From Thaumasiovibrio occultus (GTDB lineage Bacteria > Pseudomonadota > Gammaproteobacteria > Enterobacterales > Vibrionaceae), in the NCBI GenBank assembly GCA_019703815.1, contig AP023052.1, forward strand, positions 1,612,001 through 1,676,000: DNA of 64,000 bases. The letters run 5' to 3'. The first letter of the stretch is position 1. The number at the start of each line of letters is the position of its first letter. Made by a program: the position numbers and the translations under genes. This document shows positions 45,889-55,680 of the stretch, piece by piece. Under the pieces are notes generated by a model. It was not told where the DNA came from. It was given only the letters and a program-made list of their open reading frames with translations, and searched no databases.

Positions 45889-47193
45889 CTATGCGATTTT
45901 ATGAGGGGGCTGCAAAGCCCCTTCTTTCCAATTGGCGATAAACGCCCTGCCCATTTCTATTCCCTGCAAGTAATCTTCGTGTAACTCTTCGGGTTTGCTC
46001 AGTAACGCTGAGCTTTTTAGCTCACGACACGGTGCGATCTGCACAATATTCGCTCCTTCCGGCGGCGTTTCCAAAAACGACTCACAATGACGTGTATTGC
46101 GATAGTGTGCCACCAGCATGTCGAGCAGCTCCATCGATTCGCTACTGCTGCCTTTGTTATGCATCGCTTGTAATCGGTAAAAACGGTTACCACCAAACAG
46201 CCAGCGCACATCGCGCTGCTTTTTCTTGGTATCTGCCACAATGTGATGCCAACGGTCGACCACGCTATCAATCGATACCGCTTCGCGCCATTCTTGGCTG
46301 ATCTCAGTGAACTTTTCTGACAAACGTTGATGGAATCCATTCAATGCGTGGTACTGCTCTTCTAAATTCAAACGCTTAAGATACGCTGGCAGCTGCTTTT
46401 CCATGTGTAAGCGTTGATATTCTAAATCGTGACTCGTCACCGGTTGCACACAACAGCCGTTATCAGCTATTTCTTCAGTACGAATCACCACAATGTTTTG
46501 ATAACCCCGTCGCCACGCTTCTTCTGCGGGGATCGCCGCTGACACACCGCCATCGACCCAGCGTTCACCGTTAAAAATAACTTCATCATTGAACAGCAAA
46601 GGGATCGCGCAAGTAGCTTTGGCCACTGAAAGCCAATCATCGGAAAACATCGGCAAATAGTGATCGCGCAGCTCGCCCACATGGGTCACGCACGCCAGTG
46701 CTTCTTTGCCCATACTCAAAGTTTTCATCCCCGCCGCAAGATCGAGCTTCAAATCACCTTCGCCGAGTGCTTGAGTTAACGCCCAATCGAGATCCATCCC
46801 TTGTTGGCGACGCACAAAACGAAACAGATTAAAGAACTGATCATGTGCGGTCAGCTCGGCAATAAAACGATAGGCAAAGCCTGATTGGCGAGAAATGTAC
46901 GAGGAAAGATTCAGCGCGCCAGCAGAGACGCCAATGTAACAGGAGAAAGGATCAAAGCTTTGCTCTAGAAAGGCATCCAACACACCCGCCGTAAAGATCC
47001 CGCGTTGCCCCCCACCTTGCGCCACGATAGCAAAAGGCAATGCACCGTTCGCTTGAGCGATTGACGGCACAGGGTAAGGCCGATCCAAAGTATTGAGTTG
47101 TGAAGAGGACGTTTGAATGCGACTTGCCGCCATGTCCTGCTGAGCGTTAGAAGATGTTTCGCATGTCAGTGGTGTTTTGTTTGGTGGGGTCAC
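45889..47193 (-). CDS. Patatin-like phospholipase
   Basis: 434 residues from the GTG at 47193, chosen because CAGGAG lies 7 bases upstream; the frame extends to a TTG at 47277. Patatin core (about residues 50-260): oxyanion GGGQRGIF, nucleophile in GVSAGALNLSSY (G-x-S-x-G) and the DGG motif in WVDGGVSAAIPAEEA. This is a Ser-Asp lipid acyl hydrolase, close to E. coli YjjU. No signal peptide from this start, so probably cytoplasmic or peripheral. The C-terminal 150 residues are family-specific. It ends in a hairpin that overlaps the last codons. Confidence 0.88.
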   Translation of the reverse strand: MTPPNKTPLTCETSSNAQQDMAASRIQTSSSQLNTLDRPYPVPSIAQANGALPFAIVAQGGGQRGIFTAGVLDAFLEQSFDPFSCYIGVSAGALNLSSYISRQSGFAYRFIAELTAHDQFFNLFRFVRRQQGMDLDWALTQALGEGDLKLDLAAGMKTLSMGKEALACVTHVGELRDHYLPMFSDDWLSVAKATCAIPLLFNDEVIFNGERWVDGGVSAAIPAEEAWRRGYQNIVVIRTEEIADNGCCVQPVTSHDLEYQRLHMEKQLPAYLKRLNLEEQYHALNGFHQRLSEKFTEISQEWREAVSIDSVVDRWHHIVADTKKKQRDVRWLFGGNRFYRLQAMHNKGSSSESMELLDMLVAHYRNTRHCESFLETPPEGANIVQIAPCRELKSSALLSKPEELHEDYLQGIEMGRAFIANWKEGALQPPHKIA

Positions 47194-47509
47194 GGCAGCA
47201 CTCCTGTTTAATAACAAGATTAACAGAAGTACAAACCTTTCCAAAGACTCTGTGTTAGAAAGCGACACCAGTGCCAAAAGCGAGAATCAATTACCTCGCT
47301 AGTGATACGCGCTATGACGTTTGACTAATGCGCTATCAGTAATATGACAGCAAAAACGTTAAGTGGAAACGATGTGTGATAAACAACGTTTCCACTTAAT
47401 TCGCTTCTTTATATATTAGCTTTTTGATATTACGACCGTCTCTTCGGTTCTTAAGGGAAAGACAGCCGTTGATAGCGTGTCGGACACACTATCAATCTTA
47501 ATGGCGAAA

Positions 47510-47599
47510 TTAGTTTCCAACCGCGATTAAACCAAATGCCAAAATGGTTCCCAACGCTGTTGCCACTATAACTAAAGCAAGTTTTGCATCACTGCTCAT
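47510..47599 (-). CDS. ynhF: YnhF-like small membrane protein (29 residues)
   Basis: A 29-residue frame, ATG at 47599 to TAA at 47510, with GGGGGAT placed just upstream. It reads as a short polar N terminus (MSSDAKLAL) followed by one hydrophobic helix ending AVGN. It resembles E. coli YnhF (also 29 residues, MSTDLKFSLV then hydrophobic). Single-pass inner-membrane protein of unknown function. Downstream is a hairpin at 47471-47493 (GATAGCGTGT / ACACACTATC). Confidence 0.75.
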   Translation of the reverse strand: MSSDAKLALVIVATALGTILAFGLIAVGN

Positions 47600-48180
47600 T
47601 CTATCCCCCAGACTCGTTATGGTTTTTCACAAGTGTAGAGCAATTTATCACCAACAAACGTTAACACAATCACAACATTTCAGTTTTACCCTATTTTTCG
47701 TGCTAGAACTTTATGCCCAAAACTTCTCTAACGAGTCAAATATGGACATTTATTCAGCATAGTTATTCTTTTTTGTGCAGAGTTTCTCACTATAACTTCC
47801 AAAGCCACCGCAACAATCCATCAACAGAAGATAGCATACTGGCAGCTTCTTCGACCAATGCCACTGATCGCATAGCAAACAGCCAAAAGACAAATAAAAA
47901 CATCATGCTAGCAAAGCCCTTTATCACGGGCTTATTACCTGCGTGTTCGCGGTTACGTCAATTTAATGACACTTCAACCGGATTTATTGCTAGTGATAAA
48001 AGCCACAACACAGCAACATTTCCGAAACATTACCTGTTGTTTTTCCATTCTCCAGAGGATAATCTGCAAGGGTATTTGACAGTTTTTTATCTGTCATTCC
48101 GGAATTAACAATAAACATTTAAAGAATATAAAACCAGGTAACGGATTTTCTCTGGTTCAAATATCTAACAGGAGTTACAA
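47600..48180. other. AT-rich region upstream of the NSS transporter
   Basis: About 580 bases. Frames here have no convincing ribosome sites, skewed composition and no recognisable content, and are treated as non-coding. It should hold the transporter promoter, which I could not place with confidence. Confidence 0.4.
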
Positions 48181-49665
48181 ATGCAACGAGAACAGTGGGG
48201 ATCCCGCGTAGGATTCATATTAGCTGCTGTTGGGTCAGCGATCGGATTGGGTAACATCTGGCGCTTCCCTTACATGGCTTACGAGAACGGTGGTGGCGCC
48301 TTTTTTATTCCTTACCTTTTTGCCATGCTGACTGCCGGTATTCCATTTATGATCATGGAATTCACCCTGGGTAGCCGCATGCGTGGCTCAGCACCACGTG
48401 TCTTTTCTAAAATCAGCACCAAACTAGAATGGCTTGGCTGGTTCCAAGTATTCATTTCAGCGGTGATTGCGGTTTACTACGTCGCCGTTGTCGGTTGGTC
48501 TATTTCATATATCGGCTTTGCCTTTGAAAACAGCTGGGGCGCCGATGCAAAGGGCTTCTTCTTTGGTGAGTACCTGAAGTTAGGTGAGAATAGCCCAACT
48601 AATCTGGGTAGTATCCAAACGCATATCGTTATCCCTGTGATGATCGCGTGGGCGATTACCTTTGCTGCCATTTTTGGTGGAGTAAAATCGGGGATCGAGC
48701 GTGCCAGCAAAATCATGATGCCAGTGCTGTTTATCATGGTGCTGATTTTGATTGGCCGTGTGATATTCCTGCCGGGCGCTGTCGAAGGTCTGAACTTCTT
48801 GTTCAAGCCTGATTTCAGCAAAATTGCGGATCCAAAAGTATGGTCAGCGGCTTACGGCCAAATCTTCTTCACCCTTAGTGTCGGGTTCGCCATTATGTTG
48901 GCCTACTCTAGCTACTTGCCGCAAAAGTCTGACATTAACAACAACGCCATGATGACCGTCTTCATCAACTGCGGTTTCTCCATTTTGGCCGGAACCATGA
49001 TCTTTGCGATCCTCGGCTATATGGCACAACAGCAAGGTGTAGGTATTCAGGATGTCGTGTCCGATGGCGTTGGCCTTGCGTTTATCACTATTCCAACGGC
49101 GATCAGCTTGTTGCCGATGAGCGAAGTTTTAGGTCCGCTATTCTTCATCGCACTGACGGTGGCAGGTTTGAGCTCACTGATTTCTATCGTGGAAGCGGTC
49201 GTATCGGCGATTATCGATAAGAGCGGCATCCAACGCAAAGTCGTAGCCACTATCGTTTGTGGTACCGGTGCGGTGGTTTCGTTAGCCTTTACCACCAATG
49301 GCGGCCTACTACTGCTTGACGTTGTTGACCACTACATTAACCAAGTGGGTATCTTGGGTAGCTGTTTGGTTGAGTTGGTTCTCATTGGCTGGGTGTTCAA
49401 GATGCTGCCTCAGCTCCGTGAACACGCGAACAATGTATCTGAAATCACTATTGGTCAATGGTTTGAAATCTGCATTAAGTTTGTTAGCCCAGCGATTTTG
49501 GCGGTCATTGTTGGTCTTAACTTGAAGAATGTGATTAATGAAGGCTATGACGATTACGCGAAATCCGATCTGCTTACCGCAGGATGGGCCGTGGTCGGCG
49601 GCATTCTACTCCTAGCTATCATTATCAACCTAGTGACTAAACCAGCCGCGAGTAAAGGAGAGTAA
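48181..49665 (+). CDS. Sodium-dependent NSS/SNF-family amino-acid transporter
   Basis: 494 residues with 11-12 membrane helices. The NSS signature is GFILAAVGSAIGLGNIWRFPYMAYENGGGAF (residues 11-41). Further segments are MEFTLGSR, FFTLSVGFAIMLAYSSYLP and SSLISIVEAVVS. Such transporters import amino acids with Na+; this subtype, paired with a tiny downstream subunit, resembles the methionine/alanine importer MetPS. The small gene starts 1 base after this stop. Shine-Dalgarno AGGAG upstream. Confidence 0.93.
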   Translation: MQREQWGSRVGFILAAVGSAIGLGNIWRFPYMAYENGGGAFFIPYLFAMLTAGIPFMIMEFTLGSRMRGSAPRVFSKISTKLEWLGWFQVFISAVIAVYYVAVVGWSISYIGFAFENSWGADAKGFFFGEYLKLGENSPTNLGSIQTHIVIPVMIAWAITFAAIFGGVKSGIERASKIMMPVLFIMVLILIGRVIFLPGAVEGLNFLFKPDFSKIADPKVWSAAYGQIFFTLSVGFAIMLAYSSYLPQKSDINNNAMMTVFINCGFSILAGTMIFAILGYMAQQQGVGIQDVVSDGVGLAFITIPTAISLLPMSEVLGPLFFIALTVAGLSSLISIVEAVVSAIIDKSGIQRKVVATIVCGTGAVVSLAFTTNGGLLLLDVVDHYINQVGILGSCLVELVLIGWVFKMLPQLREHANNVSEITIGQWFEICIKFVSPAILAVIVGLNLKNVINEGYDDYAKSDLLTAGWAVVGGILLLAIIINLVTKPAASKGE

Positions 49666-49666
49666 T

Positions 49667-49768
49667 ATGGAAATCAGTGCAATTGTGATGATGTTGTTCG
49701 GCCTTGCGTGTACTTGGGGTGGCGCAGCCTACTGCATCAGCGTTGCGATGGCGAAAAAGCAGTCGTAA
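49667..49768 (+). CDS. MetS-like small subunit of the NSS transporter (33 residues)
   Basis: ATG at 49667 to TAA at 49768, one base after the transporter stop codon. AAAGGAG upstream is within the transporter gene. The product is a single hydrophobic helix (AIVMMLFGLACTWGGAAY) with a basic tail MAKKQS, like MetS of the Corynebacterium MetPS methionine/alanine importer and the many tiny proteins that follow NSS genes. It is probably needed for transporter stability or activity. Confidence 0.85.
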   Translation: MEISAIVMMLFGLACTWGGAAYCISVAMAKKQS

Positions 49769-49821
49769 GCTTCGGTTTAATCACAACAAATCACACAACC
49801 AAAGAGCCTTCTCTTTGTGTC

Positions 49822-49850
49822 AAAAAGCAGCGTTTATCGCTGCTTTTTTT
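49822..49850 (+). terminator. Terminator after the NSS/MetS pair
   Basis: AAAAAGCAGCG / CGCTGCTTTTTTT stem with a short loop. Confidence 0.85.
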
Positions 49851-50005
49851 ATTCCCGCCCACAACTCGCTACAAAAGCGATTCTCTTGTTGCAACACAAT
49901 CGCTACACTAGCGTAATAAAGTAAAAACTAAAATGTGTCAGTATCGCTCTCATTTACACGGCAACGGGTACTCAGCATTCTGGGTACGAACTTAAGGAAG
50001 CAAGA

Positions 50006-50539
50006 ATGAAATCCAACGCGCTCATAGTAGGCCTACTCCTCTGCTCTTCCCCCGCTTTTTCAAACGTGACTGAAAACAACATGGCCTGTTATCAATCCGC
50101 CTACGCAGAATATGTCGATATCAGCCTCGACTGGTACCAAGACCTACTCGACATTGCGGTTACCAACGAGCCAGAAATGAAAGACGTCGCTGACTGGTTT
50201 ATGGCCGGGCGCGAAACTCATTTTGGCTTTAACCAAGCCGCCTTTAATTGGTACTTAGAAAACGAGCCGCAGCATTTGCAACTCAACTTGCCGGTTGAAT
50301 CTTGGTTAGCCGTTGAGCAAGCAGAAGTTCGCACCATGGCCCAGGATGCCCAGCATCCACTTCAAGCTCAAGCCCAAGCGCTCTACGCCCTTCGCCAAGG
50401 CGCTCCACACCCACAAAACTACGCATTACGTTCCACATTTGCCGATTTACTGAGCCATCCTCAACAAATCGACGTACCACTGAACAATTACAACCAAAGA
50501 ATGGACGCGCTGCTAAACAAGAGCTGCGCTACGTTGTAA
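50006..50539 (+). CDS. Exported hypothetical protein
   Basis: 177 residues with a Sec signal peptide (about 1-19, AFS-NVT). The mature part is helical, rich in Gln and Trp (WYQDLLDIAV, WFMAGRE, FNWYLENEP) and has two Cys, near the ends of the mature protein, which may form a disulfide. I do not recognise the family. It lies 39 bases before the DUF2860 gene on the same strand and may be cotranscribed. Confidence 0.65.
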   Translation: MKSNALIVGLLLCSSPAFSNVTENNMACYQSAYAEYVDISLDWYQDLLDIAVTNEPEMKDVADWFMAGRETHFGFNQAAFNWYLENEPQHLQLNLPVESWLAVEQAEVRTMAQDAQHPLQAQAQALYALRQGAPHPQNYALRSTFADLLSHPQQIDVPLNNYNQRMDALLNKSCATL

Positions 50540-50578
50540 CGTTTAAACGCCTTTCTCCCATTAGTCTTGAATTTATGG

Positions 50579-51574
50579 ATGAACAACATGACTAAGATGT
50601 CTATCGTAGCCTTGACGCTACTGTCAACGGCCGCGAGTTATAGTCTGCATGCCCGCCAGCCTCAAGAGGCGGGTTTTTCTGGCGATCTCGGTGTTAACCT
50701 GTTTTTCAGCTCTAACAACAGCCAGTTTGAAACCGAAAACAGTACGCCGCTATCTCAACTCAATGCGACCAACAGTAAGCACTCCGATACCAAGGTGGTG
50801 CCCATCGGTAATTTGACTTACACCTTTGCCGATAAACGCAATCAGTTGTTCTTCGGCGCCAGCCGTGCCGATGTCGCAATTGGCCGCCTTCACTTCGATA
50901 TTGGTTACCGACATTGGTTAGAAGACGGTACGCGCTTAAGCTTGAGCTTTATTCCCGGCATTATGGACAACGAGATGTGGCTCGACCCCTATGTCACCGG
51001 AAGTCAGCGCCAAATCACAGATTCACAATCTAGCGCCGTCCGCCTTGAAGCAAGGCAACTCTTTGGCACCGGATTGAGCACCGAAATCGCTGCAGGCCAA
51101 ATCGAGATGGATCAAGAATCCAGCGGTCAAACTCAGTTTGGCCAAGAGGTGAGCCAGCTTCTTGACCGCAATGCCGATGTGCTATTTGCAGAAATTGGCT
51201 ACTCCTTTGCGATCAATCGCGGGCTGATCCTCCGCACCGCCGCCAATTACGTGAACTATGACGCCGATGGCGCAGCAGTGGCTTACGATCAGCTCGGCGT
51301 CGAAATGACTTTAGTCGTCGCAACACGCACCCAATCGATTATCACAACGTTAAGCTATGGCGACTTTACCTACGACACCGTCCATCCGCTGTTTGATCAG
51401 ACCCGTGATGAAGATCAATGGTCAGTGTTTGTCGCCTATGAATATCGCAATCTCCTCGGTTGGGACAACTGGTCGCTAGTGAGTTTGCTCGGCTACACCG
51501 ATAAATCGGCAAATATTGCGTTTTTTGAAGAAGAAAGTTGGCTCACTTCCGTTGGGATCAACTATCGTTTCTAA
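50579..51574 (+). CDS. DUF2860-like outer-membrane protein
   Basis: 331 residues from the ATG at 50579 (the frame opens at a TTG at 50567; ATG 50588 is also possible). Sec signal (to about residue 21, SLHA-RQ). Alternating strands of a beta-barrel follow (GFSGDLGVNLFFSS, DIGYRHWLEDG, VFVAYEYRNLLG) and a C-terminal NYRF phenylalanine. The pattern fits DUF2860, common in Vibrionaceae outer membranes. Transport function unknown. Confidence 0.75.
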   Translation: MNNMTKMSIVALTLLSTAASYSLHARQPQEAGFSGDLGVNLFFSSNNSQFETENSTPLSQLNATNSKHSDTKVVPIGNLTYTFADKRNQLFFGASRADVAIGRLHFDIGYRHWLEDGTRLSLSFIPGIMDNEMWLDPYVTGSQRQITDSQSSAVRLEARQLFGTGLSTEIAAGQIEMDQESSGQTQFGQEVSQLLDRNADVLFAEIGYSFAINRGLILRTAANYVNYDADGAAVAYDQLGVEMTLVVATRTQSIITTLSYGDFTYDTVHPLFDQTRDEDQWSVFVAYEYRNLLGWDNWSLVSLLGYTDKSANIAFFEEESWLTSVGINYRF

Positions 51575-51611
51575 CGTTCACTAAATCTTTCATGTGTAAC
51601 GGTATAACGGG

Positions 51612-51661
51612 AAACCGCTGCGAAATTGTGAAACTGATGTTTCAATCGTAGCGGTTTTATT
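51612..51661 (+). terminator. Terminator after the DUF2860 gene
   Basis: AAACCGCTGCGA / TCGTAGCGGTTT stem with one mismatch, inner second stem, then TTATTT. Confidence 0.65.
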
Positions 51662-51816
51662 TCTCACTTTTTTTGGTTAGTCTTACCCACGCCAAAAAAT
51701 AACAGCAAAACAAACTGTTTGGACATGCTGATGAGACAATGGATTGGCTGTTGCTTTAAGCAAACAGAAGCGAAAGCAACAGGTGCAACACCAGCAGCCA
51801 ACGGGGAAAAATATCC

Positions 51817-53460
51817 ATGACAAAACCTGCTGAAGCCTCGATTGAGAATCTATATCGGATTTTTACGATTCCTGAGGCCCCAGAGTCGACGTTGTCTGCT
51901 ATCGAGCGACAAATTTCAGAAAACCTGAACGACTTTTTACGCACTCACATCGCTGCAAAAGAAAAAAAACTCAAAGAGATTGAGAAAGATTTCCAAAACG
52001 CATCGCTACCTGAAACCCCAACTTATGTTTCAGACCATACCGAGTTCCTGCTGGAAAAGTTGGTCGCGCAATCGGTGCACACTTCCGCCCCCAGTTTTAT
52101 TGGCCACATGACATCGGCACTGCCCTATTTTCTGATGCCGTTGTCGAAGATCATGATTGGCCTTAACCAAAACTTGGTAAAGATCGAAACCTCGAAAGCC
52201 TTTACTCCGCTTGAGCGCCAAGTGTTGGGCATGATGCACAACCTGATTTACAGCCAGTCCGATGATTTCTATCACCGCTGGATGCACAGCGCAAAACACT
52301 CGCTGGGCGCGTTTTGCTCTGGTGGCACCATTGCTAACATCACCGCCTTATGGGTCGCACGTAATAGCCTATTAGGACCTGATGGCGACTTCCCAGGTAT
52401 CGCTCACGCTGGCTTTTTCAAAGCGATGAAACACTATGGCTATGAAGATCTCGCCATTTTGGTATCAGAGCGCGGCCACTATTCGCTGAAAAAAGCGGCA
52501 GATGTCCTTGGCATTGGCCGCGAGGGCTTAATTGCGGTCAAAACCGATAGCCATAACCGGATTGATCTTGACGATCTTCGCCGCCACCTTGCCATTTTGA
52601 AAGACAAGCGCATTAAACCCATTGCGATTGTGGGCGTGGCAGGCACCACGGAAACAGGCAGTATTGATCCCCTTGATACCTTGGCGGATATCGCCGAAGA
52701 GCATCAGTGCCACTTCCACGTTGATGCCGCGTGGGGCGGCGCGACATTGATGTCACAAACTTACCGCCACTTACTCAAAGGCATCGAACGAGCCGATTCG
52801 GTGACGATTGATGCTCACAAACAGCTCTACGTTCCAATGGGCGCGGGTATGGTGCTGTTTAAAAATCCAAGCTCGGTAGCCGCTATCGAGCATCACGCGC
52901 AATATATCTTGCGCCGAGGCTCAAAAGATCTCGGTGCCCACACGCTAGAAGGCTCGCGCGGCGGGATGGCAATGCTACTCTACGCTTGCCTCAACGTGAT
53001 CAGTCGCCAAGGCTATCAAATCCTGATCGATCGCAGCATCAATATTGCCAAAACGTTTGCCACCATGATTGACGCAGAGAGTGATTTCGAACTGATCTCT
53101 GCGCCAGAATTGTGCCTGTTAACCTATCGCTATGTGCCTGAAGCCGTGCAGCGCGCGTTACCACATGCCAACAAAGAAGAGATCGATAAGATCCACAGCC
53201 TACTTAACGATCTCACGAAATTTATCCAAAAGCGCCAACGTGAATCGGGGAAATCTTTCGTGTCGCGGACGCGTATCGAGCCTCAGCAGTGGGATCGACG
53301 CCGCACTATCGTTTTTCGGGTTGTGCTGGCAAATCCACTGACCACCGAAGATATCTTGCAAAAAGTCTTAGATGAACAGCGGGAAATCGCACAAGAGAGT
53401 TTAATCTCATTACCTAAACTTCTTGATATCGCAAAGGAAATCCAACTACGCACCGCATAA
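51817..53460 (+). CDS. panP: Pyridoxal-dependent aspartate 1-decarboxylase PanP
   Basis: 547 residues, group II PLP decarboxylase. The Schiff-base lysine is in TIDAHKQLYVPMG, with CSGGTIANITALW and HVDAAWGGATLM as cofactor segments. This family, first noted in Vibrio, makes beta-alanine from aspartate for coenzyme A synthesis in place of PanD. Length and motifs fit PanP better than GadB. It precedes torD by 45 bases on the same strand; cotranscription is possible. Confidence 0.9.
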   Translation: MTKPAEASIENLYRIFTIPEAPESTLSAIERQISENLNDFLRTHIAAKEKKLKEIEKDFQNASLPETPTYVSDHTEFLLEKLVAQSVHTSAPSFIGHMTSALPYFLMPLSKIMIGLNQNLVKIETSKAFTPLERQVLGMMHNLIYSQSDDFYHRWMHSAKHSLGAFCSGGTIANITALWVARNSLLGPDGDFPGIAHAGFFKAMKHYGYEDLAILVSERGHYSLKKAADVLGIGREGLIAVKTDSHNRIDLDDLRRHLAILKDKRIKPIAIVGVAGTTETGSIDPLDTLADIAEEHQCHFHVDAAWGGATLMSQTYRHLLKGIERADSVTIDAHKQLYVPMGAGMVLFKNPSSVAAIEHHAQYILRRGSKDLGAHTLEGSRGGMAMLLYACLNVISRQGYQILIDRSINIAKTFATMIDAESDFELISAPELCLLTYRYVPEAVQRALPHANKEEIDKIHSLLNDLTKFIQKRQRESGKSFVSRTRIEPQQWDRRRTIVFRVVLANPLTTEDILQKVLDEQREIAQESLISLPKLLDIAKEIQLRTA

Positions 53461-53505
53461 TCTTGACTATACTTTCCGGGTAACGTTCAACGTAGGAGGT
53501 ACGAC

Positions 53506-54165
53506 ATGGACGGCCCGGATATTGATGAAAAACGTGCGCAAATGTATTGGTGGTTCTCATCTCTCTTCTTCTCGGAGTTGGATGAGTCCCAACTCAACCA
53601 ATACATTTCTCCCCCTTTCCACCTATTTCTCGATCAACTTGCCGAAGCGCCTCAGCTCCACCGCTCTGCCCATGCCTTTAAAACTGCACTGAGCCAGCTA
53701 CAAATGCGGCCGGATGCGCAGCTTGAGCTTGCGGCGGATTTTTGCGGGCTTTTTTTGATGGGCGATCGCGCCGGAGCCATGCCCTACGCCTCGTCATATC
53801 TCTCTAACGACAAACTTCTCCATGGTAAGCCCGCCCAAGAGCTCGCTGATATTTTTGCGGCGCATCAAATCGCGCTGAATGACAACCATAACGAAGCGCG
53901 CGACCATATTGCAGTGATCCTCGATTTTATCGGCAATTTGGCGATCAACTCACATCAATATCCCGACGACAGCTTTTATAATGCGCACCTCAATGAGCAA
54001 CTCACATTGCTGCGCGCTTATCTTCTATCGTGGATTCCCCAGTTTGTGACCAAATGCACCGAGAATGATCAATTTGGCTTTTACGCAAACGCAGCGCAGC
54101 TGTTGAACGACTACCTGTTGTTTGATGAGCAATATTTAAGCGAACGGGTTGAAGCGACGGACTGA
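53506..54165 (+). CDS. torD: TorD, chaperone for TMAO reductase
   Basis: 219 residues, all-helical TorD fold. The family motif ELAADFCGLFLMGDRAGAMPYASSYLS is clear, plus the EARDHIAVILDFIGNLA stretch. TorD binds the Tat signal peptide of TorA and helps cofactor insertion in the cytoplasm. In E. coli torD ends the torCAD operon; here it follows panP and is separated from torECA by purR and the riboswitch-tfoY unit. AGGAGG precedes the ATG at 53506. Confidence 0.95.
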   Translation: MDGPDIDEKRAQMYWWFSSLFFSELDESQLNQYISPPFHLFLDQLAEAPQLHRSAHAFKTALSQLQMRPDAQLELAADFCGLFLMGDRAGAMPYASSYLSNDKLLHGKPAQELADIFAAHQIALNDNHNEARDHIAVILDFIGNLAINSHQYPDDSFYNAHLNEQLTLLRAYLLSWIPQFVTKCTENDQFGFYANAAQLLNDYLLFDEQYLSERVEATD

Positions 54166-54270
54166 GCGCAAGTCAAGAGGATTTCGGTGAATTAATCTAC
54201 ATTTTTGTAGAAAATATACCCCAATCCTCTACTAATATTTGCACTCTGCTATGTAGACAGTAGAATGTGA

Positions 54271-54286
54271 GCGCAAGCGATTACAT
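54271..54286 (+). promoter_or_regulatory. Degenerate PurR box upstream of purR
   Basis: GCGCAAGCGATTACAT keeps the CGCAA-CG core and matches the PurR consensus at 11 of 16 positions, 90 bases before the purR start. Autoregulation of purR, as in E. coli, would fit. Confidence 0.55.
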
Positions 54287-54375
54287 ACTGAAAAAATTCG
54301 AAGCGAGTTGCACCCGCAACTCCGTCAAACTTACCTCAATCACCCAGCCGGTGATTGTTAACCCAGAAGAACAAC

Positions 54376-55383
54376 ATGGCGACTATCAAAGATGTTGCGC
54401 GTATGGCTGGGGTCTCAACGACCACGGTCTCGCATGTAATTAACAAAACACGATTTGTAGCCGAAGCCACCACCAAGAAAGTGTGGGAAGCGATCGACGA
54501 CTTAAACTATGCACCAAGTGCGGTAGCCCGTAGCTTGAAGTGTAACTCTACCCGTACCATCGGAATGTTGGTGACCAAGTCCACCAACCCCTTCTTCGCC
54601 GAAGTCGTCCACGGCGTTGAAGAGCACTGCTATAAATCTGGCTATACCTTGATCTTGTGTAATACCGAAGGCGATCTGACAAAACAACGCGACTACCTGC
54701 GTATGCTCGCCGAAAAACGCGTTGATGGCCTATTGGTGATGTGTAGTGATCTTGATGATCAACTTCAAGCTTTATTGGAACGCCAAAAAGAGCTTCCAAT
54801 GGTGATCATGGATTGGGGCACAGAATCACTGCAAACCGATAAAATCCGCGATAACGCAGAAAAAGGCGCATATATGGCCACCCGCCACTTTATTGAAAAC
54901 GGCCATCAGAAAATTGGCTGCGTGACGGGACAAAAGCACAAGACGACCTGTATTGAACGCATGAAAGGGTTTGGTCAAGCAATGGCTGAGGCTAACCTTT
55001 CCGTTAACGACAACTGGATCATCGAAGGTGACTTTGAAGGTGAAACAGGTGTTAATGCTGCAAAGCAATTTATTTCAATGAATGAAAGACCTACAGCTAT
55101 ATTTTGCTTTAACGACATTATGGCAATGGCATTAATTAGTACTTTCGAGCAATCTGGAATTCGTGTACCGGATGATGTTTCTATTATCGGCTACGATAAT
55201 ATCGATCTATCTCCTTATTTCACTCCACCGCTTACTACTATTCACCAGCCTAAACATCGCCTAGGAAAAAAAGCGGTAGAATTATTGCTAGCTCGAATTA
55301 AAGATAAAGAAGCACAGCAACAACTGTTTATTATGGAGCCTGAGCTGGTTTGCCGAAAATCAGTGAAGAACTTAAATCAATAA
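54376..55383 (+). CDS. purR: Purine repressor PurR, LacI family
   Basis: 335 residues from the ATG at 54376 (frame open from 54355). The LacI-type headpiece [36 protein letters not shown] is almost identical to E. coli PurR, followed by the hinge helix [10 protein letters not shown]-like region. The corepressor domain keeps [47 protein letters not shown]. Hypoxanthine or guanine binding turns on repression of purine genes such as purT in this window. The 3' third (from about 55040) is visibly more AT-rich than the 5' part. Confidence 0.96.
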   Translation: MATIKDVARMAGVSTTTVSHVINKTRFVAEATTKKVWEAIDDLNYAPSAVARSLKCNSTRTIGMLVTKSTNPFFAEVVHGVEEHCYKSGYTLILCNTEGDLTKQRDYLRMLAEKRVDGLLVMCSDLDDQLQALLERQKELPMVIMDWGTESLQTDKIRDNAEKGAYMATRHFIENGHQKIGCVTGQKHKTTCIERMKGFGQAMAEANLSVNDNWIIEGDFEGETGVNAAKQFISMNERPTAIFCFNDIMAMALISTFEQSGIRVPDDVSIIGYDNIDLSPYFTPPLTTIHQPKHRLGKKAVELLLARIKDKEAQQQLFIMEPELVCRKSVKNLNQ

Positions 55384-55411
55384 GCAACTGATTGAATTGT
55401 CTATATTTTAT

Positions 55412-55446
55412 AAAAGCCTGCTTGCACATCAAGTGGGCTTTTTTTC
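55412..55446 (+). terminator. Terminator after purR
   Basis: AAAAGCC...GGCTTTTTTT imperfect stem shortly after the stop codon, with a strong T-run. Confidence 0.7.
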
Positions 55447-55576
55447 ATCTATTTCAAACAAATACTCACTATTTTCATCTTTATATCAACAATTGTAACG
55501 CTCATTATCTGGATCAATGTCACACTTTTATGACTGAGTAAATCTCAAAAATTCAGTTTTACTATAAGATTCAAAT

Positions 55577-55680
55577 GTCACGAACAGGGCAAACCATACG
55601 AAAGTATGGGACGCAAAGCTTCCGGCCTAACCGAATGAAATGGGATTATTTCTTTTGAATGGTAGCGGGGTTGCCGATGG
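55577..55680 (+). ncRNA. c-di-GMP-I (GEMM) riboswitch upstream of tfoY
   Basis: Very close to the V. cholerae Vc2 aptamer: CACGAACAGGGCAAACC, a GAAA-tetraloop hairpin CCATAC-GAAA-GTATGG, GGACGCAAAGCTTCCGGCCTAA, then the P3 side GGTAGCGGGGTTGCCGATGG. The tetraloop and its receptor, and the A-rich ligand-binding stretch, are all preserved. Known GEMM riboswitches bind cyclic di-GMP and control downstream translation or termination. The distance to the tfoY-like start is 125 bases. Confidence 0.96.

Noticed and set aside
47713-48108. A 131-codon frame upstream of the NSS transporter.
   Set aside because: Low-complexity composition, weak ribosome site and no recognisable domain; treated as non-coding.
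51817-53460. Glutamate decarboxylase GadB.
   Set aside because: Length, motif layout and Vibrio context fit the PanP-type aspartate 1-decarboxylase better.
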